Shown one piece after another: positions 30,160 to 41,484 of a stretch of DNA of 64,000 bases. The first letter of the stretch is position 1. Each line of letters begins with the position of its first letter. Source of the stretch: Sphingobacterium daejeonense (GTDB lineage Bacteria; Bacteroidota; Bacteroidia; Sphingobacteriales; Sphingobacteriaceae); contig NZ_LR590470.1 of assembly GCF_901472535.1 (NCBI RefSeq), positions 4,278,001-4,342,000 on the forward strand, given 5' to 3'. The notes under the pieces are model-generated. The model worked only from the letters and a program-made list of their open reading frames with translations. It was not told the origin of the DNA and ran no database searches. The position numbers were made by a program, and so were the translations under genes.

Positions 30160-32657
30160 TTACTCTATAGCAAAAAATATTGCGTTAGCCATAATCAGCT
30201 TACCACTTTCCCAAAAATTCCTGAACAAAACGTTGTCTGTCAAATAAATAACTGATCCACGACCTAGGTTCTGAGTTCCAAAGACAAGACCATTCTTGAG
30301 TTTTTTATTCAGTGTATGCCCAACAAAACCGCTCATTTTGGAATCTTCTGTGATATAGCCCACATTCCATCCCTTCCCGGTTTCAAAATATTGAAATAAG
30401 TTTTCGTCTTGTTTTAGAGTAAAGTAATCTTTTACCCCAAACATCAAGGGATGCGAACTGTCAAAGGTTACTTTGAAAATTGCACCAGCTGTATAGTTTT
30501 CCAGAGCACCACGCTCACGATCACCGTATTTCTTAAGAGGATTTGGCTTTGATTTAGAAGAAGTATCTTGTTTCACAGGTTTCAAATCCGACCATGATTG
30601 GGATGCTAATTGGGTAACTGCAGATTCTAATGCTATTACTTTCCCTCCTTTCCTTATCCAATTTGCGAATTCATCGGTCTGAGCCTTATCTTTTAAGAAA
30701 GGATAGTTGCCATTAGGCATAATGAACAGATCTATTTCATCCCATTTAACTCTAGAAAAAATCCGATGGATTGATCAATATAATTGGATATTGTAATTGC
30801 TGGTCGAAATAATGCCATACTTCCCCAACATTTGTAGCGCGTTGCCCCTCTCCTGCCATCATCAGCACTTTTGGTGTTTTGATGGTTTTCACATCAGAAC
30901 TTCCTAAATCCTTACCGCCCTCAACAATGCCCGACTGAATAGCATATATCTTTACTTTGAGTCGATCCGATTCTTCCTTCAATATTTTCTCGGTATTGGA
31001 TTGTTTATTACCGATCTTCATCACCAACAGTGATCCTTTTGGAAATTCCTCAGAACCGATTTTAAAAGTTTGATCTGATGCTTTAACAGTGATTTTATTC
31101 CTTAATAATGCAGCTAAAAGTTGAGCAGAAGAAAATCCATCCCATTTTATGGCATATCCAAAAGTTGAGCCGATGGTATTAGAAATAGTTTCTAACTGAT
31201 AGGGATTTAAGCTGGAGATTTTAGTCTTGGATGCAATTGCTGGTAGTCCGTAAACATAGGGCAATGACCAAGCAGTGATATCATAAGTGACAGAATCGGT
31301 CAACTTCGCCTCTGGTTCAAATAATACACGAATCAGTGCAGCCTTTGATTGATTTCCCGGAATCACTAAGTCTTTAGAATTTAAACTATGTTTTTCCTCT
31401 TTTTTGCTGAAATAATCAAATCCCTTTATAGTACCTGAGGATGAATAATAATTGATCTTGTTCTTTTCCAATAATTCGATTAAAGCTCGCATGGTTTTAT
31501 CCCTGCTATTGTCGTATTTTACAACATAAGTTTGAAAAGAAGATAACTTTCCTGCTGCTGCATCATCTCCAAATTTTTTAAATTCAGAAACGACTCTGCC
31601 AGCATTCTGTGATACTATTTCGATCACATTTAATCCGGAGGCATGATGTTGAATAGCGCGATCAACGAGAGTCAATGTATCCTTATCATCTGTGTACACT
31701 CCCAATCCTGCAGAACTATTGCCAGCCTTCTCGAAAGTCATTCCTATAGCCCCTGAATAGATAGGATAAGTATCTCCATACGATGGATAAAATAAGTCAA
31801 AACGTTCTTTAGTAAAATATAACCACCCTTTTGAATCAAAATATTTTGCATTATGTTGGCCAATAGTGGTTTGAAATTCTCGTTGCCATGGCGTTATTAC
31901 CTCATGCAATGGTTCTGCTGCTGGCGGAAAATAATAAGGTGAATTTATTCCCTGTTCATGAAAATCAACATGAATGTGTGGCAGCCATTTATTATAAATC
32001 ATGGCTCTTAATGCGCTTTCTTTTTGTGTTTGCCAAGCCCAATCACGGTTCATGTCAAAATAATAATGATTATACCTGCCTCCAGGCCAAGGCTCTCTGT
32101 GTTCGCGAGCATATAATTCCGGATTATATTTAATCCCAACAACCACCATTGTACCAGTTATTATAACGTTCCGTTCCATCTGGATTTAAACAAGGATCCA
32201 AGATCACTAAAGTATTCTCCAACCAGGATTTACTTTTACTATTGTTCGGGTTTACTAACTCAAACAAAGTCATCATCGATGCTTCTATCGAAGAAGTTTC
32301 ATTCCCATGGACGTTATTGCTTATCCATACAATAGCAGGAGAAGTTGTTGTGCCCACACCTTCTATAGCATGTGCTAATTTTAAATTGTTGGTCCTTATA
32401 TTTTCTAGATTCCCAATATGTTGAGCAGAGGAAATATAGAATACTTTAAGAGGTCTACCTTCATTAGACTCTCCATAAGATTCCATTTTCACTTGGTTTG
32501 GGACCTGAGTGGCAATATATTGGTAATATTCCAAAACCTTCCAATGCGGAGTTACCTTTGAACCTATTTGATATCCAAGGTATTCAGATGGAGACTTAAT
32601 CTGAGCAAATGATAAGGTAGAAAGAAGACAAGCCAGAACGGCAAGTATTTTTTTCAT
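30160..32657 (-). CDS. Secreted M14-family zinc carboxypeptidase (two frameshifts)
   Basis: A signal peptide (MKKILAVLACLLSTLSFAQ) is followed by a zinc carboxypeptidase domain. VWISNNVHGNETSSIEA carries the HxxE zinc ligands (HGNE), then PCLNPDGTERYNNWYN (substrate-binding Asn and Arg region), and HVDFHEQGINSPYYFPP supplies a further His/Glu region. The rest, about 500 residues, includes a second domain (ITAWSLPYVYGLP) and a C-terminal glutamine amidotransferase-like part (LFIMPNGNYPFL). Breaks lie near 32140 and 30735. About 830 residues rejoined, in the range of large Bacteroidota M14 peptidases. It should trim C-terminal residues from peptides in the periplasm or outside the cell. Confidence 0.88.
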
Positions 32658-32770
32658 AATATTTGAGGTAAATTAAGGTTAATTATATTAAACAAATCGA
32701 AGCTGAAATTAAGTATTTACAAGTTATTTTTTTAATTTTCATTCCTTTATTTTTTTAAAAACAACCTGCT

Positions 32771-33958
32771 ATGTCTCATATAGAAACCGATCTAATCCAT
32801 AAAGGGAAAGAATTCAACGAAAGTAAAGCCGTTGTAACCCCAATCTATCAAACTTCAACATACTTCGCAGATGAAGATCTCAAGGAGTATATTGTAGCCG
32901 CAACAGAAACAAAACACCCTAATTTTTATCATCGCCACGGAAATCCTACGAATTCTCAAGCCGCATCTATTGTCGCAAGTCTTGAAAAAACTGAAGATGC
33001 ACTGGTATTGGCAACAGGTATGGCTGCTATTTCAACCGCCATCTTAAGTGTCGTTAAAGCAGGTGACCATGTGGTAACTCAAAATTCGCTCTATTCTGGT
33101 GCTATGCTCTTTTTTAAGGAATTTTTGTCAGATTATGGTGTAGAGGTAACCCACGTCGATCAAAAGGACAATCAGGCATTCGAAAAAGCGTTAAGACCAA
33201 ACACAAAATTGATCTATGTCGAAACACCCTCCAACCCTAATCTGGATATTACTGACCTGCAATTTATTGCAGACCTTGGTAAAAAGCATAAGATTACGAC
33301 AATGGCAGACAATACTTTCGCCTCGCCAATCAATCAGTCCCCTAAAGATCTGGGAATAGATGTAATTATCCATTCAGCTACTAAATATTTAGGCGGCCAT
33401 AGTGATTTAACAGCAGGAGTGGTATGTGGAACTAAGGATTTTATTGAAAAGGTATGGCGAAGATCACTTGTTCTTGGAGGGTCATTAAGCCCATTTGATT
33501 CTTGGCTTTTATTAAGAGGGCTTGAAAACACTATCCATGCGGGTAAAACAGATCAACAGTAACTCTCTAGCGTTAGCAGAATTTTTCGAAAAACACTCTG
33601 CAATTAAGTATACTGGATTATATAGGTTTGAAGTCGCACCCTCAATATGACCTTGCACAAAAACAAATGCGTGGTGGAACGGGGATGTTATGCATTGAAG
33701 TGATTGGAAATGAAGAAAAACGCCTACCAAAATGCTCAATCTGTACTGAATAAATTGAAGATTTTCGCCAATGCGCTAGCCTTGGAGGTGTAGAATCTCT
33801 CGTTGTCCACCCAGCTAGCATGTGGGGTTCACATCACCGATAAATCCCAAAAATCAACCTCTGGAATAACGACTGGGATGTTAAGAATTTCAGTAGGAAT
33901 TGAACATATAGACGATCTAATTCAGGATTTTGATCAAGCTCTAAAAGAGATAAAATAA
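32771..33958 (+). CDS. Cys/Met-metabolism PLP enzyme, methionine/cystathionine gamma-lyase-like (several frameshifts)
   Basis: Cystathionine gamma-lyase/gamma-synthase fold type I enzyme. YHRHGNPTNSQAASIVASLE, ALVLATGMAAISTAIL (PLP phosphate-binding), YVETPSNPNLDITD, ADNTFASP (Asp to pyridine N) and HSATKYLGGHSDLTAG, whose Lys near residue 205 forms the Schiff base. After 33550 the frame changes several times, but the C-terminus is clear in pieces: LALAEFFEKHSAIK, QMRGGTGM, NALAL-GGVESLVVHPASMW and ISVGIEHIDDLIQDF before the stop. About 390 residues rejoined. It cleaves or forms gamma-substituted amino acids; whether it acts on methionine, cystathionine or homoserine esters cannot be settled. 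Promoter and start (ATG 32771) are clear. A terminator follows. Confidence 0.85.
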
Positions 33959-33960
33959 AA

Positions 33961-33999
33961 AAAATCCCTTGACTAAAAAAAAGTCAAGGGGATTTTTTT
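33961..33999 (+). terminator. Bidirectional terminator
   Basis: Stem TCCCTTGACT (33965-33974) with AGTCAAGGGGA (33982-33992; one bulged G), flanked by A runs on the left and a T7 run on the right. It separates the PLP-enzyme gene (plus) from the symporter gene (minus), convergent to it. Confidence 0.9.
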
Positions 34000-34014
34000 A
34001 ACTCTATATTATAC

Positions 34015-35676
34015 CTACCAAAAGATAGTATACAAGGCTGCTGTAATACCAATTACAAGTAATGCACCAACTGCAAAACCTGTTTTTGTCTTGAACATCG
34101 TAGCGTCGATTTCCAAACCATTGGTAACAACACCTTTTTTGTTTTCATACATACTTATAAAGTACATACCGATTAAACAGAAGATGAAAACAAAGCCGAT
34201 ACGATCAATGAATGGAATTTCGTAAACCCCGTCCACAGGAATAGCAAATCCTGTAGAAGCTAAGAAAGAAAGATCCATGAAATTAGGCAAGAATTTCAAT
34301 ACAATTGACAGTATGAAACCTACTATTGTAGCAAACAATGCTGCATTTGAGGTCGTTTTCTTCCAAAAGAATCCCAATAAGAACATCGCAAATACACCCG
34401 GAGATACAAACCCTGTATACTCTTGAATATATTGGAAACCACCTTTCTTGTCAATACCTAAATATGGAGCAATAAAAATTGCTAAGATCATAGAAAACAA
34501 CAATAGTAATCTTCCCAACATTCACTAATTTCTTTTCAGTAGCATCTTTATCAAAAATCTTTTTATAAATATCCAATGAGAATATAGTAGCAACTGAATT
34601 TGCTTTACCTGCCAAAGATGCAACAACCGCAGCGGTTAACGCCAGCAAATGATAGTCCTTTAAGACCTGTAGGTAATAAATTCAATAATACCGGGTATGC
34701 TCTATCTGGATTCAATTCTCCACCAGCAATCATCTCTTGTTGGAATAATCCATCATTATATAAAACATAAGCAGCGATACCAGGTAATACTACGATCAAT
34801 GGCATAAGTAATTTTAAAACTGCAGCGAACAATAAACCGTTTCTAGCGGTCGGAAGATCCGCGCCTAATGCACGCTGAGTGATGTACTGATTACATCCCC
34901 AATAGTTCAAGTTGATAACCCACATACCACCTATCAAAACTGATAATCCAGGCAAGTCAATATAATTCGGGTTGTCAGGCTTCAAGATCATGTGGAAATG
35001 ATCTTGAGCTTTCTCATGAACAATACCAAATCCATCCAGTACTCCTGTCCCACCGAAATGATCTGAAACAAGGTTTAATGCCAAATAAGTGGTTGCTAGA
35101 CCTCCCAAAATCAAAAAGAATACTTGGATTACATCGGTGTAACCAATTACTTTCATACCTCCTAAGGTGATGAAAATCGCGAATACGGCCAAACCAATTC
35201 ATACAGACCTGGAAATCCAATCCTGAAATACTGGAGACTGCCAATGCCCCTAAGAACAAAATGGATGTTAGGTTTACCACAATATACAATAACAGCCAAA
35301 ACACCGCCATAATCATGGCTACAGTTCCATTGTACCGCTGGTGTAAGAACTGTGGCATCGTGAAGATTTTGTTCTTGAGATAAACTGGAAGGAAAAATAC
35401 AGCAACTACGATCAATGTCACTGCCGCCATCCATTCATAAGTTGCAATAGCCAATCCAATCTTAAATCCTGAACCACTCATGCCGATAAATTGCTCAGCA
35501 GAAATATTCGAGGCAATCAAAGAAGCTCCAATTGCCCACCATGTCAAGGAACCTTCAGCCAAGAAATAATCCTTAGAATCCCCAGAAGCGGATTTCTTCT
35601 TATAATAAATGTAAAGTCCATACCCTGCTACTATTATGAAGTAGCATAGGAATACGATATAGTCTTTGGTTTCCAT
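34015..35676 (-). CDS. Sodium:solute symporter, SGLT/galactose type (three or more frameshifts)
   Basis: About 550 residues across four frames. N-terminal TM segments include DYIVFLCYFIIVAGYGLYIY. The SSS-family hallmarks are AEGSLTWWAIGASLIASNIS (Na+ site region), EQFIGMSGSGFKIGLAIATY and LNYWGCNQYITQRALGA. The C-terminal part includes SPGVFAMFLLGFFWKKTTSN and ends in two more TM segments. Breaks lie near 35180, 34630 and 34500. This is the Na+/sugar symporter family, and its place at the end of the galM-galK-galT operon makes galactose the likely substrate. It lies 5 bases from the galM stop, so transcription is shared. Confidence 0.86.
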
Positions 35677-35681
35677 GGTTT

Positions 35682-36859
35682 TTATTTAGTCGTAAACTTG
35701 TAAACAGATTTGCTGGTATAGGTTTCTCCAGGATTTAATGATGTAGATGGAAAATTAGGCTGGTTTGGAGAATCTGGGAAAATGTTGGGTCTCCCAAACA
35801 TAATCCCGTACGGAAACTATCCTTAGCACCATTTTTAAGTGTTACATTGTCCGCCATAAAATTCCCACTGTAAAACTGAATTCCAGGTTCTTCAGTATAG
35901 ATGTCCATTACGATGCCAGATTTATCTCCTGTTAAAGTTCCTGCATGGTTTAGCCCATCAACTTTTTGTCCCGTTTAAAACCCAATTATGATCATAGCCT
36001 TTTCCAAATTTCAATTGCTCGTTGTCCTGTTCAATATCTTGGCCTATCGTTTTTGAAGTGGTGAAATCAAAAGGAGTATCTTTAACACCTGCCAATTCTC
36101 CAGTAGGAATCAAAGTACTGTCTACAGGAGTATACTTATCAGCATTAAGTTTCAAAGTATGTCCTAGAATAGTACCACTGCCTTCACCATTTAAATTGAA
36201 ATATGCATGATTTGTTAAGTTAATAACTGTTTTCTTATCAGAAGTAGCTTTATATGCAATCGTCAATTCATTATTATCTGACAAACTATATGTTACTTCA
36301 ATATGAATTGGTCCGGGAAATCCTTCAGCTTTGTCAGGAAGTGTTAATGCGAATGTGATAACCTTATCATTTACAGTTTTGACTTCCCAATTTTGAAAAT
36401 GCAAGCCTTTAACTCCACCATGCAAGGTATTGGGACCATTGTTGGTTGGAGTGGTAAATTCCTCCCCATCGATACTAAATTTACCCTTTGCAATCCGATT
36501 ACCAAATGGACCGACAATAGGTCCAAAGAAAGGCTCTTTTGGGTTGTTGTAGTCAGCAGCTTTATTAAACCCCAAGACAACATCTGTTAAAGTACCATTT
36601 TTATCAGGAACTTGCAGTCCCACGATTCTTGCTCCGAAATTTGTGAAATATGCCGTTGCACCAGATGAGTTCTTTAACGTATAAAGCTTGACAGATTTTC
36701 CATCAATATCTCCTGAAAATGAGGTGGAATCTAAGATTGTAACAACAGAATCTGTACTGTCGGCCAGTAATGTTGCTTTCCTGCTTACTATTTTGCTGAC
36801 ATGCTATAGGCGCAAAAAAGGGAGCCCGCAAGCAACGTTTTTAAGATAGATTTATTCAT
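35682..36859 (-). CDS. galM: Aldose 1-epimerase (mutarotase), exported (two or more frameshifts)
   Basis: A signal peptide (MNKSILKTLLAGSLFCAYS) is followed, after a break near 36790, by the mutarotase domain: YFTNFGARIVGLQVPDKNG, GPFGNRIAKGKFSIDGE, GPNTLHGGVKGLHFQNW, VTYSLSDNNELTI, NLTNHAYFNLNGEGSG (catalytic His) and KGYDHNWVLNG. A further break near 35970 leads to the C-terminal EEPGIQFYSGNFM, with another shift near 35800. About 390 residues rejoined. Catalyses alpha/beta interconversion of galactose or glucose. The signal peptide places it in the periplasm, where it would feed the symporter downstream. It lies 20 bases after galK. Confidence 0.87.
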
Positions 36860-36879
36860 TGGTTAGTTTATAATTAAGT

Positions 36880-38042
36880 CTAATATACTAATTCTGAGCC
36901 ATTATCAGTTTTAACAAAAATAGGTGTTAGCTCAAGGTTAAATTCTTTTTTGTAGACAGGCGATATGGAATCCACTAATTGCTGTCCGAAACCCTTCTTT
37001 ACAATATTAATGGTGCATCCCCCAAAACCACCTCCCATCATTCTTGCTCCCAAAACTTCAGGAAATTTCTTAGCATTTTCTACCAAAAAGTCCAATTCAT
37101 CACAACTAACTTCATACTCCTTACTCAAACCCTCATGAGCTCTAAACATTTGTCTGGCCCATTTCTTGGATATCACCTCTATCCATAGCCTCACAAGCCT
37201 TGGCAAGTCTTTCGTTTTCCTCCACCACAAACTTCCCTTTAACATAACTGTCGTTATCAATAGGCTGCACAAATCTCATCCAGCATTTCAATAGTTACAT
37301 CTCTCAAGCTATTTACTTCAGGATATTTTTCCTTTACTAAGGCTACTGCCTTTTCACATGAATGCCTTCGGTCATTATATGCAGATGAGGCCAAGGAATG
37401 CTTAACGTTCGTGTTTAACAACACGATCTCGTAATCTCCAAGCTCCAAAGGAACATAGCTATAAGAAAGATCTCTGCAGTCTAATCTAACTACATGGTTC
37501 TCCTTGCTCAATACCGAAGCAAACTGATCCATTATTCCACATTTTACCCCCTGCATAAGTGTGGTTCAGCAAGCTGACCAATTTTTGCAATGGAAACCCT
37601 GTCAATATTCAGATCAAAAAGTTCATTCAATCCAAAACCTGTAGCACATTCTACTGCTGCAGATGATGAAAGACCAGCCCCCACAGGTATGTCCCCATCT
37701 ATATAAAGGTTAAATCCCGAAATCTTATATCCACGATCCTTCAATTGATTAACTACTCCAAGAATATAATTTGGCCAGCCATTATCGGTTGGTGAAACAT
37801 CTTTTAAATCAACTTGAAAAGACTCATTAAAATCCTCTGCAAATAAATGAATCTCTGTATCATTACGCTTCCCTAAAGCCACATATACAGCTTTGTCAAT
37901 TGCAGTAGGCAGAACGAATCCTTCGTTATAATCCGTATGTTCTCCAATTATATTAATTCTTCCGGGCGATTTGGAAACTAATGCTGGATCTACTCCCGTA
38001 CAATTCCTTATACTTAGCACTAATTTGGTCTCTCTCAATCAT
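36880..38042 (-). CDS. galK: Galactokinase (three or more frameshifts)
   Basis: A GHMP kinase of about 387 residues across frames. The start ATG at 38042 gives MIERDQISAKYKELYG; after a shift near 37995 the galactokinase signature GRINIIGEHTDYNEGFVLP appears, then VGAGLSSSAAVECATG (ATP-binding GLSSSAA) and CGIMDQFASVL (catalytic Asp region). After further shifts near 37550 and 37260 come FRAHEGLSKEYEVSCDELD and GARMMGGGFGGCTI (motif 3). It phosphorylates alpha-galactose at C1. The ATG overlaps the galT stop (ATGA, 38039-38042), indicating translational coupling. Breaks are probably sequencing errors; the conserved motifs are intact. Confidence 0.9.
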
Positions 38043-39094
38043 TTGGTATTAGATTTATAATGTATGGTGGGTTGATTTCTGATGATTTCTGCTGCTTTTT
38101 CTGCAGTAATATCTCTTTGGGGATTAGCTAACATCTCATAACCTACCATAAATTTCTTTACAGTCGCTGAACGCAGTAATGGTGGATAAAAATGCATATG
38201 CCCAATGCCAAAAATCCTGGTTCCCCATTGTTTACAGGAGCTTGGTGCATCCCTGCAGAATATGGGAAAGTCGTTGAAAATATATTATCATAACGGATGG
38301 TTAGCTCCTGTAAGGTTCTTGCTAAATCCAAACTTTTCTTCTTCAGAAAACTCAGTGATATCCGTAACCTGACGCTTACTGATCAGCAGGGTTTCAAATG
38401 GCCATGCCGCCCAAAATGGAACTAAAGCCACAAAATGCTCATTGTCAATGATAATTCGTTCTTTTTTCTCTAATTCTAAGGCTAGATAATCAGATAATAA
38501 AGACTTTTTATTTTTTAGGAAATATTCCTGCTGCTGCTTTTCCTCTTTGAGGATTTCCATGGGTAACTTACTTTCCGCCCAAATCTGACCATGAGGATGT
38601 GGGTTGCTACAGCCCATAATAGATCCTTTGTTTTCGAATATCTGAATGTATTTAACCCATTCATTGGACGCTAAAGAGGTAAATTCGCTCTGCCATACAT
38701 CAACGACCTTTTTGATATCCTCAACATCCATTTCAGGAAGAGTCAAATCATGCCTTGGAGTAAAATGCAAAAACTTTACAAATTCCTCGCTCAGTTTCAG
38801 CAACTAATAATCCTTCTTCATTTATATTTCCTTCTTCAGTATCTTTCAACAGAGCAGAAAAGTCGTTGACAAAAACAAACTCTCCTTATAATTGGGATTT
38901 TCACTGCCATCTGCCCGTTTATTCCCTGGACAGAGATAGCAATTTGGATCATATTCAGCCTTTTATCTAAGGATAAATTCCTCCACTTGCCCCTGCCATG
39001 GTCGCTTGCTGCGATGTGGCGAAACAAGAATTCTTTCCCTGTTAATATGTTTAAGCGAGTGGTGTGGTACGTCATTAATTGCAAAATCTGGCAT
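38039..39094 (-). CDS. galT: Galactose-1-phosphate uridylyltransferase (multiple frameshifts)
   Basis: Recovered in at least four frames. N-terminal HTTRLNILTGKEF then LVSPHRSKRPWQGQVEE (typical GalT opening), YDPNCYLCPGNKR, and FLHFTPRHDLTLPEM. The catalytic centre is CSNPHPHGQIWAESKL, the HPH motif whose second His takes the uridylyl group. C-terminal: FSTTFPYSAGMHQAP, then IGHMHFYPPLLRSATVKKFM. The size, about 352 codons, is normal. The start at 39094 is inferred from MPDFAINDVP. It is the most broken gene of the window, yet family motifs continue in order, arguing for sequence errors or very recent decay. It couples to galK through a 4-base overlap. Confidence 0.85.
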
Positions 39095-39134
39095 AGGTGG
39101 TTCTTCAATTAGTTCTCCTAAGATACAAATTCCA

Positions 39135-40226
39135 TCAATTATTTGTAGTAGGACCGTGTACTTTTAACACACCTTGAGAATCTATCTCTATCGGATCTAT
39201 AAAAACAACCCGATCATTGCCCGTCTTTGTAGTCCTTCCATGATATACACAGTACATTTTACCATCTTTGCCAACAAAAATGGAATTATGGCCAGTCCCT
39301 GTAACATCGCCACCTTTATCATTATTTTTCTCCAAGACTGGATTGGCAGCAGATTTCTTAAATGGCCCTAGTGGATTTTTTGAAGTCGCATATCCAACAG
39401 CATAATAAGGTCCAGCATAATGATTTCGCAGAATACATCATGTAATAAAGATTATTATGCTTAAAAAGATAAGACCCTTCGGTCCATCGACGATTTATCT
39501 CAGCATTGTTAACTGATCTGCTTTCCCATTCTGCTTGTTTATCATTGATTTTTACTGGTGGACGCAATAATAATTTCGGTTCTCCGATTACCCCACTCAA
39601 ATCAGGCTTCAACTCAACTCCGTAAACCCAACTCTCTTCAATCTCATCATATAAACCTTTCTTTTTTGCCCAAGCAGCAATTTCTGATTCTACAGGATGC
39701 TTATAACAGCACCTCGAATAATAAAGGTATTTCTTGCCATCCTCACTCACATATACATTTGCATCAATGATTGGATATCCTGGATCAAATAACGGTTTAT
39801 CATCAATGTCTATAAAACGGACCAGTTGGCTTGTCAGGAAACTGCGACGGCCTATTTTATAATTCTCCAACTCATTATTAGGATTTTCCTTTCCAATGTG
39901 CACTATAGAACAGATAAAATTTATCATTCCATTTATAAACTTCGGGTGCCCAAAAATCTTTCGTTCCCCATGATTTCTCCTGTAGGTTTAGTGTAAATAA
40001 CTCCTTCATTCTCCCAATCTTTCAAATCCTTTGGAAGAATATACTACAAAAACCATTCTTTGTACCCACCAGTGCCATACAGATAATAGGTGTCCTGCTT
40101 GTCATCATAAAATAATGTATGGATCGCCCCAATGCAACCGGACAATGGATTCCCTGGCAACTCTTGTGAATTTGCAACATTGCTCAACAAAAACAATAAT
40201 CCTAAACAAAATAATCTGATTTTCAT
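39135..40226 (-). CDS. GH43-family glycoside hydrolase, exported (three or more frameshifts)
   Basis: The start at 40226 gives a signal peptide (MKIRLFCLGLLFLLSNVANS); the frame upstream of it overlaps the preceding gene. The beta-propeller hydrolase domain reads HTLFYDDKQDTYYLYGTGGY, SSKDLKDWENEGVIY, GYPIIDANVYVSEDGKKYLY (middle catalytic Asp in IDANVY), INRRWTEGSYLFKHNNLYYM (catalytic Glu in TEGSY) and GTGHNSIFVGKDGKMYCVYH. Breaks lie near 40050, 39935 and 39395. About 364 residues. GH43 enzymes cleave arabinose, xylose or galactose linkages by inversion. Its place at the head of the gal operon suggests release of galactose-type sugars; the subfamily needs a profile search. Confidence 0.85.
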
Positions 40227-40246
40227 ATAAAATTTTAAAGCTGAAT

Positions 40247-41367
40247 TTAATTTATGACTGGTTTTTTCTGTTTCTTGTTCTGAGGTTTGCCTCCCCCGAT
40301 AATCGGCCATTCACCTTCCCAAACTAATGGATCCAACATTAGCATTCTTCTAGACGTACCGTTTCCAAGTTTCCCTTGATTCTTATCAATCGCATGATAA
40401 TAAATCCAATCCTGACCTTTGGCGTCAGTTATAACCCCTGATGTATGTCCTGGGCCGACGATATCTTCAGAACCCTGCATTACAATAGTTCCATTTCCTC
40501 TTTCCTTGATATCCCTTCCCTCTTTGTCCACATAAGGTCCTAATAGATTCTTCGATCTAGCTACCAAAACATGATATTTACTATTAGCTCCCTCACAACA
40601 ACTTCCCTTAGATCCTAAAAAATAATAATACCCATTCTTCTTAAAAATGGTGACCGCCTCATAATCACCTGCTGCGATTTTTACTTTCTGTCCAATATTG
40701 ACTTTTTTGCCATCTTCACTCAATTCCAAAGCAAAAGTACCTTGCCCAGGAGTATCTGAGAAACTTCCCCAAAAAAATATAATTCTTCCCATTATCAGCA
40801 ATAAAAAAAGGATCAATGAATTAGGAACACTCATAGATTCACTGTCGAACAAACTTCCCCTGATCTATAAATGGCCTTTTGGAGAATCCGAAATAGCCAA
40901 AACCTACACCTGGGTTTTTATCGCCCCACGTTGAATAAGAATAGTATAAATAGTATTTCCCGTTCACTAAATTAATATCTGGAGCCCAGATGCCGCCAGC
41001 ACCTTTCCAAGAAGGTTTTTCTTGAAAGGCAGGACCAACATAACTCCAATTCACCATATCTTTGGATTCCAAAATTGGAACCAACCTAGATCCTTGACCA
41101 TCATCCCAATTGTCTTGAGTACCATATGCATAAAACAGCTTTGTTTTTAGGATCTTGAAGCACCGTAGGATCAGCCAAGACAGGCTCAAAAACAGGATTC
41201 TGAAAAGTATTTCCCCCTTCAACAAATGAACTCGAAACCGCAGAATTCCTTTTTGCACATGAATCAAAAAAAGAAACAGAAATCAACACCAAAGCTATTA
41301 AAAATGAATTTCTAACCACTGGTACATAAATTAGAGTTTTAATATAAACTATACTTCTCAGAAACAT
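40247..41367 (-). CDS. GH43-family glycoside hydrolase, lipoprotein (two or more frameshifts)
   Basis: The N-terminal region (NSFLIALVLISVSFFDSC) is a lipoprotein signal, Cys in the lipobox. The domain begins GGNTFQNPVFEPVLADPTVL (catalytic Asp in ADPT), with LFYAYGTQDNWDDGQGSRL, WKGAGGIWAPDINLVNGKYY (middle Asp in WAPDI) and YYFLGSKGSCCEGANSKYHV. The general-acid Glu region and YHAIDKNQGKLGNGTSRRML near the C-terminus complete the family features. Breaks lie near 41130 and 40840. About 373 residues. Anchored at the membrane or cell surface. The neighbour downstream (20 bases) is a second GH43, so the two may act on alternate bonds of one glycan. First gene of the operon that ends with the symporter. 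Confidence 0.85.
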
Positions 41368-41452
41368 ATCGTGAAAAAAGTTTAGAATGGTTTAACAATG
41401 TAGATAAAATTCAATTTACAGGATTTTTTTGACAATATGCACTTTAAAAAAC

Positions 41453-41481
41453 AAAACCCTAAGCAATTAGCCTAGGGTTTT
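41453..41481 (-). terminator. Terminator of the sialic acid operon
   Basis: Inverted repeat AAAACCCTA (41453-41461) / TAGGGTTTT (41473-41481), 4 bases beyond the sialidase stop, followed on the minus strand by TTTTGTTTTTT. It closes the transcript coming from susC-susD-nan genes. Confidence 0.85.
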
Positions 41482-41484
41482 AAC

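Noticed and set aside
32658..32770. Possible S-adenosylmethionine riboswitch upstream of the PLP enzyme
   Set aside because: The gap is only 113 bases, AT-rich, and shows no conserved riboswitch helices.
36393..36590. Plus-strand frame opposite galM
   Set aside because: Overlaps conserved mutarotase motifs on the minus strand; no support of its own.
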